A program made the translations under genes and the position numbers. The notes under the pieces are model-generated. The model made no database searches and was not told the DNA's origin. It saw nothing but the letters and a program-made list of their open reading frames with translations. 39,709 bases of DNA from Deltaproteobacteria bacterium RIFOXYD12_FULL_55_16 (lineage in GTDB: Bacteria; Desulfobacterota; Desulfobulbia; Desulfobulbales; Desulfurivibrionaceae): NCBI GenBank assembly GCA_001799255.1, contig MGTC01000024.1, positions 1-39,709 of the forward strand, in the 5' to 3' direction. This document shows positions 7,842 through 16,360 of the stretch, piece by piece. Each line of letters begins with the position of its first letter. Positions within the stretch are counted from its first letter, which is position 1.

Positions 7842-8656
7842 TACGGTTGAACCTTAAGGTCAACTATGTGGTGACACCACCTTTTTTGCCGATTAAAAAT
7901 AAGCCCCAGGATCTTTTCCCTTGGAATCAACTTCAGGATATTGTTGATCTCCTTGGCAGAGTTTCGACCATATTGTGTTACTACCAGGATTCCGTCTACA
8001 AGCGGGGCAAAGGTAATCGCATCCGCCCCCTCCTTAAGGCTGGGAAGATCAAAGATTATATATCGGTTTGCGTATCTCTCCTTCATTTCGGCGACAAGGC
8101 TCTTCATCTGCGGCGAGCCCAATAATTCAGTGGTATCCTGAAATGTCTGCCCACCAGAGATAAGGGTCATCTTCTCTACCCCTGGCCAACTGATAATTTC
8201 ATTCAAGGAGCAATCGTTAAGAAGAAAATCCCCCAATCCCCTGTCTGATTTATACCCGAAACGCTTATGGATATCCTGTTTTTTTAAATCGCAGTCCACG
8301 AGCAGAACCGTCTGGTTAAATTCTCTGGCAAGGGTAATTGCCAGATTGATGGCGGTGAGAGTCTTACCCTCACCCGGTTGTACGCTTGTCACCATCAAGG
8401 TGTTCCAGCCCCTCTCTTTGGTTCTTTGTATAATCTGCGCCCGGAGAACTTTATAATTATCTATTTCGGTAGCGCCCGGAGTAATGCAAACGCACTTGTT
8501 TTTCATCAGTGCGTCCTGGTTGCAGAGAACTTGAGAAGATTTTGCATAGGCTGGCGACTGCCAGGACTTTTCCTCTCCGGAAGGACTTGATTCTTCGCCC
8601 CATATATCTTCCTGATGCTTTCTTCGCTCCCCGTCAAAGGCTTTCCGTAAACTCAT
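7841..8656 (-). CDS. CpsD/CapB-type exopolysaccharide tyrosine-kinase-like ATPase
   Basis: I take ATG 8656 as start because AAGGAG lies eight bases upstream; a TTG at 8725 is in frame but has no such site and would overlap the Wzz gene. The product is 271 residues. It has a Walker A motif SVQPGEGKT (about 91-99), Walker A' VLLVDCDL (about 118-124), a Walker B-like YIIFDLP (about 198-204) and a QYGRNSAKE segment, as in bacterial tyrosine kinases that partner Wzz-type proteins. The N-terminus (MSLRKAF) resembles XrtA-associated autokinases. The C-terminus (RQKRWCHHIVDLKVQP) has no tyrosine cluster, so classical autophosphorylation there is not supported. It follows the chain-length gene by 58 bases and is coupled to mgtC. 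It probably regulates polymer length or export. Confidence 0.87.
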   Translation of the reverse strand: MSLRKAFDGERRKHQEDIWGEESSPSGEEKSWQSPAYAKSSQVLCNQDALMKNKCVCITPGATEIDNYKVLRAQIIQRTKERGWNTLMVTSVQPGEGKTLTAINLAITLAREFNQTVLLVDCDLKKQDIHKRFGYKSDRGLGDFLLNDCSLNEIISWPGVEKMTLISGGQTFQDTTELLGSPQMKSLVAEMKERYANRYIIFDLPSLKEGADAITFAPLVDGILVVTQYGRNSAKEINNILKLIPREKILGLIFNRQKRWCHHIVDLKVQP

Positions 8657-8714
8657 CGCCACAGCTCCTTCTCCATCAAAATACCTCAAGAATAGGTATC
8701 CAGCCTCTTCCGCT

Positions 8715-10220
8715 TCAGTTGACAAATCTTAACGCCAAAAGAGCAATAAAAGCCAGGCCAAGATTCAGCAATAGAAGAATAAATTGCAATCTATTCATTT
8801 TTTGAGCCTGAAGTCTTTCCTGCTCATGAAGAATTTCGGGGATAACCACTAAAACAGGAAAAGAGGTAGCTTTAGCAAGATCCTCGGCATTCAGGATTGA
8901 TTGATCATTGAATTCCACAAGAGCGGCAAGCCCTACCCCTGCGCCAACGCCCAGGACAATGCTGACAAGAACGATGAGCAACCGATTGGGTTTATATGGT
9001 TTTTTGGGCAACTGAGCAGGCTCGACAACGGTAAGTCGCCCGCCTTTCTGATCTTTTTCAAGTCCCTGGGCGACTTGAGCCTCCATGTATTTTTGCATCA
9101 ACTCATTGTAATTACGCAACTGATTATCACGATCGTTGAGCAAGGATTTATAGGTCTTTTCAACCCATGGCGTTGCGGCAATCGAGACACGATAATGGGA
9201 AGATCTCTGCTCGTTTGCCGCGATTTGTTTGTTCAGAGAGGCAATCTCCGCCTTTATACTGGCCAGCTGTGCCGCCAGGATTATATAAGCTGAATTATCA
9301 GAGATTTCTTCCTTGCTCGCCTCTTTTTCCGCGATAATCTTTTCAATCTCGGCTTTAACCAAAATAACATCTGGATATTGATCAGAAAAGCGCGCTTTCA
9401 GATTGGACAGCTGAATCCGCAACTCCTCCAGTCGTTTTTTCTGCATTTCCTGTTTGGGAATACTTGCCAGTTGTGACTCAAGGTAGCCCTCCCGTTCCCG
9501 AGATGTTCTCATCTGCTCGAAAAGCCTGTCGCTATTCGTTTCTGTATTTTGCAGACTCTGCATATTGACCTGCAGGAGTTCGGGCAGCTCATTGAGATGT
9601 TGCTCCTTATAATCTGCGATTTTCGCATCAGATTCAGCCAGAACTTCTGTTATCCGATTAACTTCCTCCAAAAGAAAACTTGAGGCGCCAGACACCGTTT
9701 TTTCACGGTCTTTCAAATATTCTTCAAGGAATAATGAGGTAAGGACTGAGGCGATCTTTTGGGTTTGCTCCGGCTTTTTCCCTTGGTAGGAAAGAGTGAA
9801 GGCGATGGTTGCCGGAGAAGCCTGGCCGGTTTTAGGATCAACAACATCGGCCTTAATAAAATTAAGAACGATATCACCTTTCATCTTCGCGGCTATTTCA
9901 TCAGGACTTATCTTATTCTGAAGCTCGGGATAGAGATGAAACTCCTTGATTATCGCCAGAATACGCGAGGTGCTGATGAGGCGCTGGTAAATTATCCCCA
10001 GACGTTGCTGGGCATATCTTGTCACCGTTGTCCGCACAAGATTAGTTGGTATTTCTTGCTCTTCAATAAGGATCGTGGAGGTGGAGCGATAAATGGATGG
10101 TAGGAGAAAAACCGTGGCCACAGTTGCCCAGAAAATGGCGCAACTGGGGAGAATCAAATACCATCTCCGCCTTAACAGCACCGCTTTCAAGTCACTCAAG
10201 CTCTTAATCTGGGCAGCCAT
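8715..10220 (-). CDS. Wzz-type polysaccharide chain-length determinant protein
   Basis: A 501-residue inner-membrane co-polymerase. One membrane segment lies near the N-terminus (about 19-41, YLILPSCAIFWATVATVFLL). A long periplasmic helical region follows (about 150-390, rich in Glu, Gln and Lys, coiled-coil-like). The proline-rich motif PAQLPKKPYKPNRL leads into a second segment (about 412-434). A third hydrophobic segment at the very C-terminus (FILLLLNLGLAFIALLAL) is an addition over simple Wzz. The layout fits the XrtA-system chain-length family with a separate ATPase, which is encoded next. A Shine-Dalgarno (GAGG) precedes ATG 10220. These proteins control the length of exported polysaccharide. 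The gene is AT-rich compared with neighbouring housekeeping genes. Confidence 0.9.
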   Translation of the reverse strand: MAAQIKSLSDLKAVLLRRRWYLILPSCAIFWATVATVFLLPSIYRSTSTILIEEQEIPTNLVRTTVTRYAQQRLGIIYQRLISTSRILAIIKEFHLYPELQNKISPDEIAAKMKGDIVLNFIKADVVDPKTGQASPATIAFTLSYQGKKPEQTQKIASVLTSLFLEEYLKDREKTVSGASSFLLEEVNRITEVLAESDAKIADYKEQHLNELPELLQVNMQSLQNTETNSDRLFEQMRTSREREGYLESQLASIPKQEMQKKRLEELRIQLSNLKARFSDQYPDVILVKAEIEKIIAEKEASKEEISDNSAYIILAAQLASIKAEIASLNKQIAANEQRSSHYRVSIAATPWVEKTYKSLLNDRDNQLRNYNELMQKYMEAQVAQGLEKDQKGGRLTVVEPAQLPKKPYKPNRLLIVLVSIVLGVGAGVGLAALVEFNDQSILNAEDLAKATSFPVLVVIPEILHEQERLQAQKMNRLQFILLLLNLGLAFIALLALRFVN

Positions 10221-10626
10221 ATCCTCAAACTCCTCTTTCTAACCCGGAAAAACATCATCGCCACTTGAACACCAGATACTAACGTTATTATCGGCGAGTC
10301 CGCTGATATCTAAAATTTTCACGGATTCAGGTTCGAAGTGCAACTTTTAATGTTTACTTGACGCAGCATGTTTTCATGCTGAAGAATACCTTATACCTGC
10401 TTCTATATCCAAGTACTTTCCGCAGTTGACAGTTGAGCCGTTTTTCCACCTGCTTTGCCAATTCCCTGAGTTATCAACAATTCCAGCCCGATGTCTTGAC
10501 AATGAAAAAGAGCATACTTATTGTTGGGTACGAACTTGAAACCTCTTTTAAAAGTCAAGTTATTGCAATAAGATACAACTGATTCACATATCCAAAGGAT
10601 TTTATTGTGCCGAAAAGGAGATAAGG
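10221..10626. other. Divergent regulatory region between the Wzz gene and grpE
   Basis: About 400 AT-rich bases without a gene. It holds a short perfect hairpin CAGCATG-TTTT-CATGCTG (10364-10381), an inverted pair ACTTGA (10534-10539)/TCAAGT (10555-10560) around a TTTTAAAA core, the palindrome TTATTGCAATAA (10560-10571) and a candidate promoter for grpE. I saw no CIRCE element, no clear sigma-32 -10 box and no sigma-54 -24/-12 pair for either direction. Confidence 0.6.
10496..10524 (+). promoter_or_regulatory. Candidate promoter of grpE-dnaK
   Basis: TTGACA (10496-10501) and TATTGT (10519-10524) are spaced by 17 bases. They lie about 100 bases before the GTG start of grpE. The inverted repeat ACTTGA/TCAAGT lies just downstream and could be a binding site. 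Confidence 0.5.
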
Positions 10627-11169
10627 GTGGCGGAGCAAGTAGAAAAAGAAGAGATCCTTGAGCATGACAGCTTGAGGAAAGAACAGCACGAGGCGGATGA
10701 GATCTCCGTCCAGCTGGCAACGGCTCTGGAAAGAAACCGGGAACTGGAGGACAAGCTGTTGCGTATGGCGGCGGAGCAGGATAATTTTAAAAAAAGAATG
10801 CAGCGGGAACGGGAGACAGCGCTCAAGTATGCGGAAGAAACCATCCTGCGGGAGATTCTTCCTTCTCTTGATAATCTTGAACGCGCCGTAGAACAGTGCC
10901 GTTGTTCCCCTGATGCCGTAGCTCTTCTGACCGGGGTGGAAATGACCTGTAAAGGGTTGCTCAATACCCTGGAAAAATTCGGGGTGCAACCCATGGCCGG
11001 TGAAGGGCAGCCCTTTGATCCCAATTTCCATGAAGCCGTTGCCATGGAGACCAGCACGGAGGTGCCGGAAAACCGGATTCTGCAGGAATTTCAGAAAGGA
11101 TACATGTTTAAGGACAGACTTATCCGGGCGGCCAAGGTCGTCGTTTCAAAGGGTAACGTTGAAGAATGA
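10627..11169 (+). CDS. grpE: Nucleotide exchange factor GrpE
   Basis: A 180-residue cytosolic co-chaperone that releases ADP from DnaK. The first half is a long acidic coiled coil (LATALERNRELEDKLLRMAAEQDNFKKRMQRERETALKYAEETILREILPSLDNLERAVE). The C-terminal beta domain has GVQPMAGEGQPFDPNFHEAVAMETS and ends GYMFKDRLIRAAKVVVSKG, the GrpE signature. The start is GTG 10627, preceded by AAGGAGAT. dnaK follows 37 bases later and the pair shares one terminator. hrcA is not immediately upstream, unlike in many Gram-positive and some proteobacterial operons. Confidence 0.96.
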   Translation: MAEQVEKEEILEHDSLRKEQHEADEISVQLATALERNRELEDKLLRMAAEQDNFKKRMQRERETALKYAEETILREILPSLDNLERAVEQCRCSPDAVALLTGVEMTCKGLLNTLEKFGVQPMAGEGQPFDPNFHEAVAMETSTEVPENRILQEFQKGYMFKDRLIRAAKVVVSKGNVEE

Positions 11170-11206
11170 AAAGGATTGTTTATCCAGCTAGATAAGGAGA
11201 AATGAG

Positions 11207-13105
11207 ATGGGAAAGATTATTGGTATTGATTTAGGAACAACAAATTCATGTGTCGCGGTGATGGAAGGCGGCGAGCCCAAGGTTATCGCCAATGTGGAAG
11301 GCAACAGAACCACGCCTTCGGTGGTGGCTTTTTCCAGCAGCGGCGAGCGGCTGGTGGGCCAGGTTGCCAAACGGCAGGCGGTTACCAATCCAACCAAGAC
11401 CCTGCATGCTATCAAGCGGCTTATCGGGCGCAAGTTCACCGATGCGGAAGTAAAAAAGAGCATCGAGATCAGCCCGTTCAAGATCGTTAACGGCAAGGAA
11501 GGCGATGCGGCGGTTGAGGTTGACAGCAAGGTTATGACCCCAGCTGAAATCTCCGCCATGGTTCTTACCAAGATGAAGCAGACTGCGGAGGAATACCTGG
11601 GCGAGGAAGTTACCGAGGCGGTAATCACTGTGCCTGCTTATTTTAACGACTCTCAGCGTCAGGCTACCAAAGATGCGGGCCGGATTGCCGGGCTCAATGT
11701 GCAGAGGATCATCAATGAGCCTACTGCCGCAGCCCTGGCCTATGGTCTGGACAAAAAGGGTGAAGAAAAGATTGCCGTGTTCGACCTGGGCGGCGGCACC
11801 TTTGATGTTTCGGTGCTGGAGATCGGGGACGGAGTTTTCGAAGTAAAATCCACCAACGGGGACACCTTTCTTGGTGGTGAAGATTTCGACATGCGCATTG
11901 TCAACTGGATTGCCGATGAATTCAAGCGGGATCAGGGCATTGATCTGCGCTCCGACAAGATGGCCCTGCAACGCCTGCGGGAAGAGGCGGAAAAAGCGAA
12001 GATGGAGCTTTCCACCACCATGGAAACCGAGATCAACCTGCCCTTTATCACTGCGGATGCCTCCGGGCCCAAGCATCTACAGATGAAACTCTCCCGCGCC
12101 AAACTGGAAGGTCTGGTGGATGATCTGATCGAACGCACGGTCAGGCCTTGTCAGATTGCCCTTAAAGATGCAGGAATCAGCGCGGCGGACATCGACGAGG
12201 TGATCCTGGTTGGCGGTATGACCAGGATGCCCAAGGTGCAGGAAAAGGTTAAGGAGATTTTCGGCAAGGAACCCCACAAGGGCGTGAACCCGGATGAGGT
12301 TGTGGCCATCGGCGCTGCGGTGCAGGGCGGAGTACTCAAGGGCGATGTCAAGGATGTGCTGCTTCTCGACGTTACCCCGCTGTCTCTGGGCATCGAGACC
12401 CTGGGCGGAGTGATGACCAAGCTCATCGAGAAGAACACCACTATCCCGACCAAGAAGAGCCAGGTTTTCTCCACAGCGGCGGACAGCCAGCCTGCAGTTT
12501 CCATCCATGTCTTGCAGGGTGAGCGTGAGATGGCGACAAACAACAAGACCATCGGCCGTTTTGAGCTGACTGATCTTCCTCCGGCGCCTCGCGGGGTGCC
12601 GCAGATTGAAGTCACCTTTGATCTGGACGCCAACGGCATTCTGCATGTTTCCGCCAAGGATATGGGTACCGGCAAGGAGCAATCCATCCGGATCACCGCC
12701 TCCAGCGGCCTTTCCGAGGAGGAGATCAAGCGAATGCAGAAAGACGCCGAAGCCCATGCCGACGAAGACCGCAAGCGCAAGGAACTGGTCGAAACCAAGA
12801 ATCAAGCCGACTCCATGATTTACGCCACGGAAAAGACCATGAAGGATCTGGGCGACAAGGTTGACAGCGAGACCAAAGGCAAGGTACAGGTCGAGATCGA
12901 CAGCCTCAAAAAACTCATGGAGACCGATGATGTCGAAGCGATCAAGAAGGGCCTTGAATCTTTAACCCAGGCCTCTCACAAGCTGGCGGAAATGATGTAT
13001 GCCCAGGCAACCAAGGACAAGGCGGCGGAAGAAGCTGGTCAGACCGGCGGGGCAAAGAAGGATGATGATAATGTGGTGGACGCTGATTTTGAAGAAGTGA
13101 AGTAA
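11207..13105 (+). CDS. dnaK: Chaperone protein DnaK (Hsp70)
   Basis: A 632-residue Hsp70. The N-terminal ATPase domain starts [21 protein letters not shown] and includes [56 protein letters not shown] and [13 protein letters not shown]. The substrate-binding domain has [37 protein letters not shown]. The C-terminal tail ends [14 protein letters not shown], the bacterial EEVK-type tail. Shine-Dalgarno AAGGAGA precedes ATG 11207. It works with GrpE, encoded just upstream, and with a DnaJ that is not in this window. Confidence 0.98.
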   Translation: MGKIIGIDLGTTNSCVAVMEGGEPKVIANVEGNRTTPSVVAFSSSGERLVGQVAKRQAVTNPTKTLHAIKRLIGRKFTDAEVKKSIEISPFKIVNGKEGDAAVEVDSKVMTPAEISAMVLTKMKQTAEEYLGEEVTEAVITVPAYFNDSQRQATKDAGRIAGLNVQRIINEPTAAALAYGLDKKGEEKIAVFDLGGGTFDVSVLEIGDGVFEVKSTNGDTFLGGEDFDMRIVNWIADEFKRDQGIDLRSDKMALQRLREEAEKAKMELSTTMETEINLPFITADASGPKHLQMKLSRAKLEGLVDDLIERTVRPCQIALKDAGISAADIDEVILVGGMTRMPKVQEKVKEIFGKEPHKGVNPDEVVAIGAAVQGGVLKGDVKDVLLLDVTPLSLGIETLGGVMTKLIEKNTTIPTKKSQVFSTAADSQPAVSIHVLQGEREMATNNKTIGRFELTDLPPAPRGVPQIEVTFDLDANGILHVSAKDMGTGKEQSIRITASSGLSEEEIKRMQKDAEAHADEDRKRKELVETKNQADSMIYATEKTMKDLGDKVDSETKGKVQVEIDSLKKLMETDDVEAIKKGLESLTQASHKLAEMMYAQATKDKAAEEAGQTGGAKKDDDNVVDADFEEVK

Positions 13106-13135
13106 GCGTTTCTGTCGTTGCGATATTTTTTAAGC

Positions 13136-13178
13136 CCAAAAGGGGGAGGCAGCTTGCCTCCCCCTTTTGGCATTTTTT
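13136..13178 (+). terminator. Intrinsic terminator of grpE-dnaK
   Basis: A perfect 15-bp stem, CCAAAAGGGGGAGGC (13136-13150) with 13156-13170, is followed by CATTTTTT. It lies in the convergent gap with the selenoprotein gene. On the minus strand only a short T-run follows, so it serves mainly dnaK. Confidence 0.9.
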
Positions 13179-13202
13179 ATACTATCCGCACAAAGCGGTA
13201 CC

Positions 13203-14840
13203 TCATGAGCCGCCGCAACCAAGGCGGGCAAAGGCCTCCGGGAAAATAAAATTATTATCGTGGTCGCCGGTGTGGCAGCGCAGACAGGTTTCCCTGGTTG
13301 GCTGGCTCGGTTTGCCGCTTTGTGGCCGGAGAGCATGCTGCCTGCTCGGGCCATGGCAGGTTTCGCAGCCAACCTGACGCAGATCATTAGCCAGGTTTAG
13401 TACCACTTCTCCAGACTGGCCAAAAGCACCCGTCACATGACAGGGAAGGCATTGTGCATTGAACTGTTGCCCTTTGCCCTCCAGGGTGCCGTAAGCTAAG
13501 GCATGTCTGGTGGTGAGCCATTTCTTGAACTGCTGGGTATGGCAGCTCTGGCAGGCGGCGCTTCCGGTATAATTATCCGGAAAAATCGCTTTATTCTGGG
13601 CCAGAGAATTTACGGCCCTGTCCTTGGCCGCGAGCTTGCCTAGCCTGTTCACCTCGCTGGTGGTCGCCTGGACAATGGCCAGTACCGCCGGGTTGTCGGG
13701 CAGTTCTTTCCGCATGACCTCAAAACGATTGCTGAAGGAAGACAGTCTGGCCTGGCCAAGGTTTTTGGCGTTTTGTGCCGCCGTAAGACTGACAAGCTCC
13801 TGCTCCAGCCTTTCACGTTGGCCGAGCATGGCCTCATAAGCCGCGAGCACCTCAAGCTGATCCTTGAAGACCAGCCTTGGCTCCCCCTGTTTACGGTAGC
13901 GGCCTATCTGCCAATCCAGGCGATCCAACTCATTTTTTTTCTCCAGCAGCAGATTCTCCGGGCCTGGATCTTCCCATTTTTTTGCCTGCGTATTCCAACG
14001 CACATCCAGAATACCAACAAATTTTCCCTGCTGCTCAACCTGGGTAATAAGAGTGTTGTTGATCTGTTTCGGCGGCAGATTGCCTGGTATGTTCCCGCCT
14101 TGCAGGATGAGGTGTATTTCCGGATATTTTTCGGCAATTCTCTTGTTTATTGCCGCAGGAAAGCTGGAAAGCAGGATCAGCAGATCAGCCCGGCCTTTCA
14201 ACAGGGCGATTTCCCTGGGAAGAACCTCTTCCCAGGGAAGAATGACGGCGTTGTCTTTTTCCGTCAAAAGAGCATCCGGGCCATGGTTGCTGGTTAGGCC
14301 GACAACGGCGATGTTCATTCCGGCCATGTTCAGCAGGGTGTGGGGCTTAAAATATGGTTTGCCCTGGGTGCGGCTGACAAGGTTGGCACTTAGCCAGGGG
14401 AAAGCAGATTTCTGCTGGAGACTGAGAAGAAAGGGCAGCCCTGCGGCAAGATCCTGCCTGGCAACACCGACTGCGGCAAAAGACATTTTGTTGTATGCCG
14501 AAACAATGCCCTGCGCTGTGGCGGTAAGCTGCAAAACCTGCTCCGGCGGAATCTTTTCCTCCTTGAACAGCAGGGCGCCGCTGTCCAAAGCCAGCACCCC
14601 GGTTTTTTTCTCCCGCAAGTCAAGCAGCTGTTGGGCTTTTTTGGGCAGACCGCCCAACTGATTGCTTTGTCATCCGCAGGGTTCGGTTTCGCCCCGGACA
14701 TCGTTGGCGAAAAAAAGCGTTAGCTCACGTAGGCCCTTTGCCTGATTGATTGCGCCCGCTTTTTTTTCTGCGGCTCCGCTGATACCAGCCAGGGTGAGCA
14801 AGGCCAGGAGAGTGGAAAATAATAAAAATGTTTTCTTCAT
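13203..14840 (-). CDS. Probable selenoprotein: UshA-like metallophosphoesterase-fold protein fused to a tetraheme cytochrome c554-type domain (Sec at UGA codon 57)
   Basis: Reading from ATG 14840 gives a signal peptide (MKKTFLLFSTLLALLTLAGISGAAE), then FFANDVRGETEPCG, an in-frame UGA at codon 57 (14672-14670), then QSNQLGGLPKKAQQL and 485 further residues in the same frame (545 total). In UshA-like relatives this block reads EPCGCxxNQLGG, so UGA replaces a conserved Cys. A SECIS-like hairpin follows the UGA. Without readthrough, the only start would be TTG 14657, with no ribosome site and no signal peptide, although four CXXCH heme sites (about 430, 464, 492, 519) require export. The metallophosphoesterase part looks degenerate: NDVRGE lacks the usual metal His of NDxHG, and QGGNIPG stands where GGHSH is expected. 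A charged coiled coil (about 295-360) joins it to the heme domain. The gene follows rarA by 21 bases. The role is unknown; periplasmic redox chemistry is likely. A Cys-to-stop mutation is the main alternative. Confidence 0.85.
14641..14672 (-). promoter_or_regulatory. Bacterial SECIS-like element directly after the UGA
   Basis: Counting U of UGA as 1 (14672), the stem GGGC (18-21) pairs with GCCC (27-30), extendable by UU/AA (16-17 with 31-32). The loop is GGUCU (22-26). G23 and U24 in the loop and U17 at the stem base match the key positions of the E. coli fdhF SECIS as I know it, at identical distance from the UGA. Confidence 0.82.
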
Positions 14841-14861
14841 GGATGCGGTTTTCCTTTATGG

Positions 14862-16181
14862 TTACTTTTTTCGATCTCGCAGCAACTGCCGCCATTTGCC
14901 CAGCCGATCCCGGATGACTGCTTCATGGCCCCGGTTGGCGGGCTGGTAATAGATTTTCCCCTCAAGCTCGTCCGGCAGATGATGCTGATCCACCAGGGCA
15001 TGGGGGTCGTCATGCGCATACTGGTAGCCTTGCCCGTAGCCAAGATCCTTCATCAACGCGGTCGGCGCATTACGCAGATGAAGCGGCACCGGCAGAGTGC
15101 CTGTGCGTCTGATGTCGTGCCGCACCGAGTTATAAGCGGCATAGACGGCATTGCTCTTGGGGGCGGTGGCAAGATAGGTAACGGCCTGGGCCAGGGCCAG
15201 TTCTCCCTCTGGTGTTCCCAAGGTTTGATAGGAATTTCTGGCATTCAGGGCAACCGTGAGAGCCTGTGGGTCCGCGTTGCCGATGTCTTCCGAGGCGAAG
15301 CGGATCAGGCGGCGGGCCAGATACAAGGGTTCCTCCCCGGCGGCAAGCATTCGGCACAGCCAGTACAGGGCCCCGTCCGGATCGCTGTCCCGCAGGCTTT
15401 TGTGCAGGGCCGAGATCAGATTGTAATGCTCCTCGCCATCTTTATCATAGCGCAGACTTCTGCGCTGGATGGCTTCTTCCACTGTGGCCAGGGTTATCTG
15501 CCGCGAGCCTTCGGCATCCGGTTCGGCAAGATTAGCGGCAATTTCCAGGCTGTTCAGCAGGCTGCGGGCATCGCCGTCCGCAATCCTGGCCAGATGGGCA
15601 GCCGCCTCCGGCGCAAGGGCAATCTGCCAGGAGCCCAGCCCCTGTTCCTTGTCCGTGAGGGCCCGCTGGATAATGGCCTGCAACTCCTCCTGGCCCAAGG
15701 GCTCAAGCACCAGCACCCTGCATCGGGAGAGAAGTGGAGCGATAACATGGAAAGAGGGATTTTCGGTGGTTGCGCCAATAAGGGTCAAGAGACCGCTTTC
15801 CACATGGGGGAGGAAAGCGTCCTGTTGGCTTTTGTTAAAACGATGGATTTCATCCACGAAAACAATGGTGGCAATGTTGCGCTCATCCTTGGCGGTCTGG
15901 GCCTGAGCCACAATTTCCCGGATCTCCTTGACCCCGGACAGCACGGCGGAAAAGAAGGCGAAATCAGCGCCGGTCATCCGGGACAAAATCCGAGCCAGGG
16001 TGGTTTTGCCGGTGCCGGGCGGGCCCCAGAGCAGCAGGGAGGGCAGATATTTCTGGCCGATAAGCCGCCGGAGAATCTTGTCCTCGCCCAACAGCTGCCT
16101 TTGGCCGACAAAATCATCTATCGTTTGCGGACGCAGGCGTTCAGCCAGGGGGGCGGTATGATGGGCGGGTTGTCGGGCCAT
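14862..16181 (-). CDS. rarA: Replication-associated recombination protein RarA (AAA ATPase)
   Basis: I place the start at ATG 16181 (439 residues), which leaves ten residues before the conserved [17 protein letters not shown], close to other RarA proteins. A TTG at 16226 would extend it but has no ribosome site. Motifs: Walker A GPPGTGKT (about 53-60), Walker B [16 protein letters not shown] (Asp110, Glu111), sensor GATTENPSF and a trailing RarA/MgsA C-terminal domain ([27 protein letters not shown]-like, here [19 protein letters not shown]). The tetrameric ATPase acts at stalled replication forks with SSB. It follows rlmD by 179 bases and precedes the selenoprotein by 21 bases, with no visible functional link. 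Confidence 0.95.
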   Translation of the reverse strand: [439 protein letters not shown]

Positions 16182-16309
16182 GACTCTTTGCACCCAGAAG
16201 GTCTCTGTTTCGTTTGTGAGGCTCAATAGTCAATCAATTTCAGAAAAAGCAGTATGCCAAAAAATGGCCGGAATGTCATCAGTTGACAGATATTAACGAT
16301 AAAGCTGAG

Positions 16310-16330
16310 TTGAGCAGCTTGTCTGCTCAA
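16310..16330. other. Stem-loop in the rlmD-rarA spacer
   Basis: TTGAGCAG (16310-16317) pairs perfectly with CTGCTCAA (16323-16330) around a 5-base loop. No T-run follows on the minus strand, so it is probably not an intrinsic terminator. It may protect the rlmD 3' end. Confidence 0.45.
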
Positions 16331-16360
16331 ACGAAACTTATACCCTCTGGGTGCAAATAC

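Noticed and set aside
10221-10626. CIRCE element or sigma-32 promoter ahead of grpE-dnaK
   Set aside because: No TTAGCACTC-N9-GAGTGCTAA was seen. CTTGAAA at 10535 has no matching CCCCAT-type -10 box at proper distance.
13203-14657. A cytochrome gene starting at TTG 14657
   Set aside because: It would have no ribosome-binding site and no signal peptide, although four heme-binding motifs require export. The upstream in-frame segment supplies both.
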